A stretch of 7,612 bases of DNA from Deltaproteobacteria bacterium (GTDB lineage Bacteria > Desulfobacterota > Syntrophia > Syntrophales > UBA2210). The notes under the pieces are model-generated. The model was not told the DNA's origin and did not search any database. It saw only the letters and a program-made list of their open reading frames with translations. Positions 6,008 to 7,612 of this stretch are shown here, one piece after another. The first letter of the stretch is position 1. Each line of letters begins with the position of its first letter. The position numbers and the translations under genes are program-made. The DNA is taken from contig JAFGQD010000131.1 of the NCBI GenBank assembly GCA_016935875.1, positions 1 through 7,612 of the forward strand. The letters run 5' to 3'.

Positions 6008-6170
6008 ATACAGTTTCAAATGTTCCCCGTTTAAAAAAATGCCTCCATGTAATGAAAGAATAGAGCCCAGATTAATTGAGCATTCTCGGGTTAAAGAGTT
6101 GCTTGTTCACGGCACATTGTGATATTAGGGTGGGTCAATAAATTTATGAATATATAATCAGGGGATAGAA
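6008..6170 (+). other. AT-rich intergenic region upstream of ileS
   Basis: This 163-bp gap holds the ileS ribosome binding site AGGGG (6160-6164), six bases before the ATG at 6171. A perfect TATAAT lies at 6153-6158, but a transcript started from it would begin at about 6164-6166 and lose that ribosome binding site, so it is doubtful as the -10. No terminator hairpin for the peptidase gene and no leader RNA with recognisable T-box structure was seen. Confidence 0.5.
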
Positions 6171-7612
6171 ATGGATTACAAAGACACACTGAATCTGCCG
6201 AAAACCAGCTTTTCAATGAAGGCTAATCTGGCCCGGAAGGAACCGGAGATGCTTGAAGAATGGGAAGAAATGGACATCTATGGAAAAATAAGATCCGTAT
6301 CAAAGGGGCGGAAAAGATACATTCTTCATGACGGCCCTCCCTACGCTAATGGAGATATCCATCTCGGAACGGCACTAAATAAAATAATCAAGGACATTGT
6401 CATAAAATCAAAAAACATGGTTGGTTTTGACTGTGTATATGTTCCGGGATGGGACTGCCACGGCCTTCCCATAGAGCATCAGGTTGACAAGGAACTGGGC
6501 GAGAAACAGCACACCATGCCGCAGGCGGAGAAGAGAAGACTCTGCCGTACTTACGCTGGCAGGTATCTTGACATTCAGAGAAAACAATTCAAGAGGTTTG
6601 GCGTGTTTGGCGAGTGGAATAATCCGTATGTGACTATGGATTACGACTATGAGGCGACCACTATCGCGGAATTCGGAAAGCTTCTCCTCAGTGGTGATGT
6701 TTACAAGGGAAAGAAACCGGTCTACTGGTGCGCTTCATGTAAGACAGCCCTCGCCGAGGCGGAGGTGGAATATGCTGACCATACGACACCTTCCATATAT
6801 GTAAAATTTCCGATGACGTCTGATATATCCGGCGTACTCCCCACACTTTCGGGCGAGAAGGTCAGCGTAGTCATCTGGACGACTACGCCCTGGACGATTC
6901 CCGCCAATCTCGCCATCGCTCTGCATGAAGATTTTGACTATGTGGCGCTCAAGGTGGATGAAGAGGTACTAATCTTTGCGAAGGATCTGCAGGATTACTG
7001 TCTGGATGCCTTTGGCTTCAGGGGAAAGGAATATGAAGTTCTGGATGAATTTAAAGGCAGCGCTTTAGAGGGATTAAAATGCAAGCATCCCTTTATCGAT
7101 CGTGAAAGCGTACTGATAGTTGCGCCCTTTGTGACACTGGAAGCCGGGACGGGATGTGTCCATATCGCTCCCGGTCATGGCCAGGAAGACTATGAGATCG
7201 GCCTTGAATATGGACTGGATGTCTATGCGCCGGTTGATGATGACGGCAGGTTTACTCCCGATGTGGACTTTTTCGCCGGTCAGTTTGTGTTTGACGCAAA
7301 TGACGCGGTGAATGAGAAACTGAAAGAAGTGGGGGCTCTTCTGGGTACTATGAATATACAGCACCAGTATCCGCACTGCTGGAGGTGCAAGAACCCCATT
7401 ATCTTCAGGTCGACGGAGCAGTGGTTTATTTCGATGGAGAACAATGGCCTGCGTGAGAAGGCACTGGCGGCCATAGACAGTGTGAACTGGTTTCCTTCAT
7501 GGGGACGCGATCGAATATACGGCATGATAGAAAACAGGCCCGATTGGTGCATATCGAGACAGCGCTCGTGGGGGGTCCCCATTACGGTATTTTACTGCCG
7601 ACAGTGCGGGAA
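6171..7612 (+). CDS. ileS: Isoleucyl-tRNA synthetase, N-terminal 480 residues (3' truncated by window)
   Basis: IleS charges tRNA-Ile with isoleucine in the cytoplasm. The frame from ATG 6171 is open to the window end, giving 480 complete codons of a protein usually about 930 residues long. The start DYKDTLNLPKTSFSMKANL is typical of bacterial IleS. The class I ATP-binding signature reads PYANGDIHLGTALNK (residues 58-71+), with HLGT (64-67) in place of HIGH. VYWCASCKTALAEAEVEY follows, then the CP1 editing domain with WTTTPWTIPANLA and GTGCVHIAPGHGQEDY, which removes mischarged valine. YPHCWRCKNPIIFRSTEQWFI and DWCISRQRSWGVPI mark the return to the catalytic fold. The KMSKS loop, anticodon-binding domain and C-terminal zinc site lie beyond the window. 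The codon usage looks ordinary and no frameshift is seen. Confidence 0.97.
   Translation, partial: MDYKDTLNLPKTSFSMKANLARKEPEMLEEWEEMDIYGKIRSVSKGRKRYILHDGPPYANGDIHLGTALNKIIKDIVIKSKNMVGFDCVYVPGWDCHGLPIEHQVDKELGEKQHTMPQAEKRRLCRTYAGRYLDIQRKQFKRFGVFGEWNNPYVTMDYDYEATTIAEFGKLLLSGDVYKGKKPVYWCASCKTALAEAEVEYADHTTPSIYVKFPMTSDISGVLPTLSGEKVSVVIWTTTPWTIPANLAIALHEDFDYVALKVDEEVLIFAKDLQDYCLDAFGFRGKEYEVLDEFKGSALEGLKCKHPFIDRESVLIVAPFVTLEAGTGCVHIAPGHGQEDYEIGLEYGLDVYAPVDDDGRFTPDVDFFAGQFVFDANDAVNEKLKEVGALLGTMNIQHQYPHCWRCKNPIIFRSTEQWFISMENNGLREKALAAIDSVNWFPSWGRDRIYGMIENRPDWCISRQRSWGVPITVFYCRQCG

Noticed and set aside
6126..6132. AGGGTGG upstream of ileS, matching the start of the T-box core
   Set aside because: The rest of the core (NACCGCG) is absent, and no specifier stem, antiterminator or terminator hairpin is visible in the short 163-bp gap, so it is most likely chance.
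6153..6158. Perfect TATAAT as an ileS promoter -10
   Set aside because: It is only 12 bases before the ATG, and a transcript from it would lose the AGGGG ribosome binding site. No -35 at a proper distance was found.

Overview
The window looks like a piece of a Gram-negative, probably anaerobic bacterial chromosome of mid GC content. The best guess is a member of the former Deltaproteobacteria (Desulfobacterota). This rests on the NapH/NapG-like polyferredoxin, the Nudix protein with a C-terminal domain resembling RsbRD_N, the styles of the ferritin-like and IleS proteins, and a two-hairpin palindromic repeat. No rRNA, tRNA, CRISPR array, transposase or phage gene was seen, so the taxonomic call is inference.

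Layout. (1) Positions 1-3258 (+) hold a probable three-gene transcription unit. It starts with a 5'-truncated membrane polyferredoxin (NapH-like membrane half fused to a NapG-like ferredoxin half), followed by a class I SAM-dependent methyltransferase. The third gene is a zinc-ribbon/Nudix hydrolase with an extra C-terminal helical domain, overlapping the methyltransferase gene by 17 bp. (2) Positions 3403-4664 (-) hold two genes: an exported single-domain rhodanese and, upstream of it, a small ferritin-like (Coq7-type) di-iron protein with a very strong ribosome binding site. Each may have its own promoter. The rhodanese gene converges on the Nudix gene across 144 bp in which I see no good terminator. 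(3) Positions 4665-5068 are a 404-bp divergent intergenic region. It contains an imperfect inverted repeat, a REP/BIME-like pair of GC-rich hairpins and a perfect 10-bp palindrome. (4) Positions 5069-6007 (+) encode an exported, membrane-anchored MA-type (gluzincin) metallopeptidase. (5) Positions 6008-6170 are an AT-rich intergenic stretch. (6) Positions 6171-7612 (+) carry the first 480 codons of isoleucyl-tRNA synthetase, cut by the window end.

How they might work together. The polyferredoxin would move electrons at the membrane. The methyltransferase and Nudix proteins are probably made together and may act in one small-molecule or stress-linked process. The substrate of each is unknown. 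The rhodanese (periplasmic sulfur or redox chemistry) and the di-iron protein (oxidation or oxygen handling) fit a redox or stress theme. The peptidase and ileS look like independent units. The most unusual items are the Nudix protein's C-terminal domain and the two-hairpin repeat. I did not find a clearly new multi-gene defence or mobile system.
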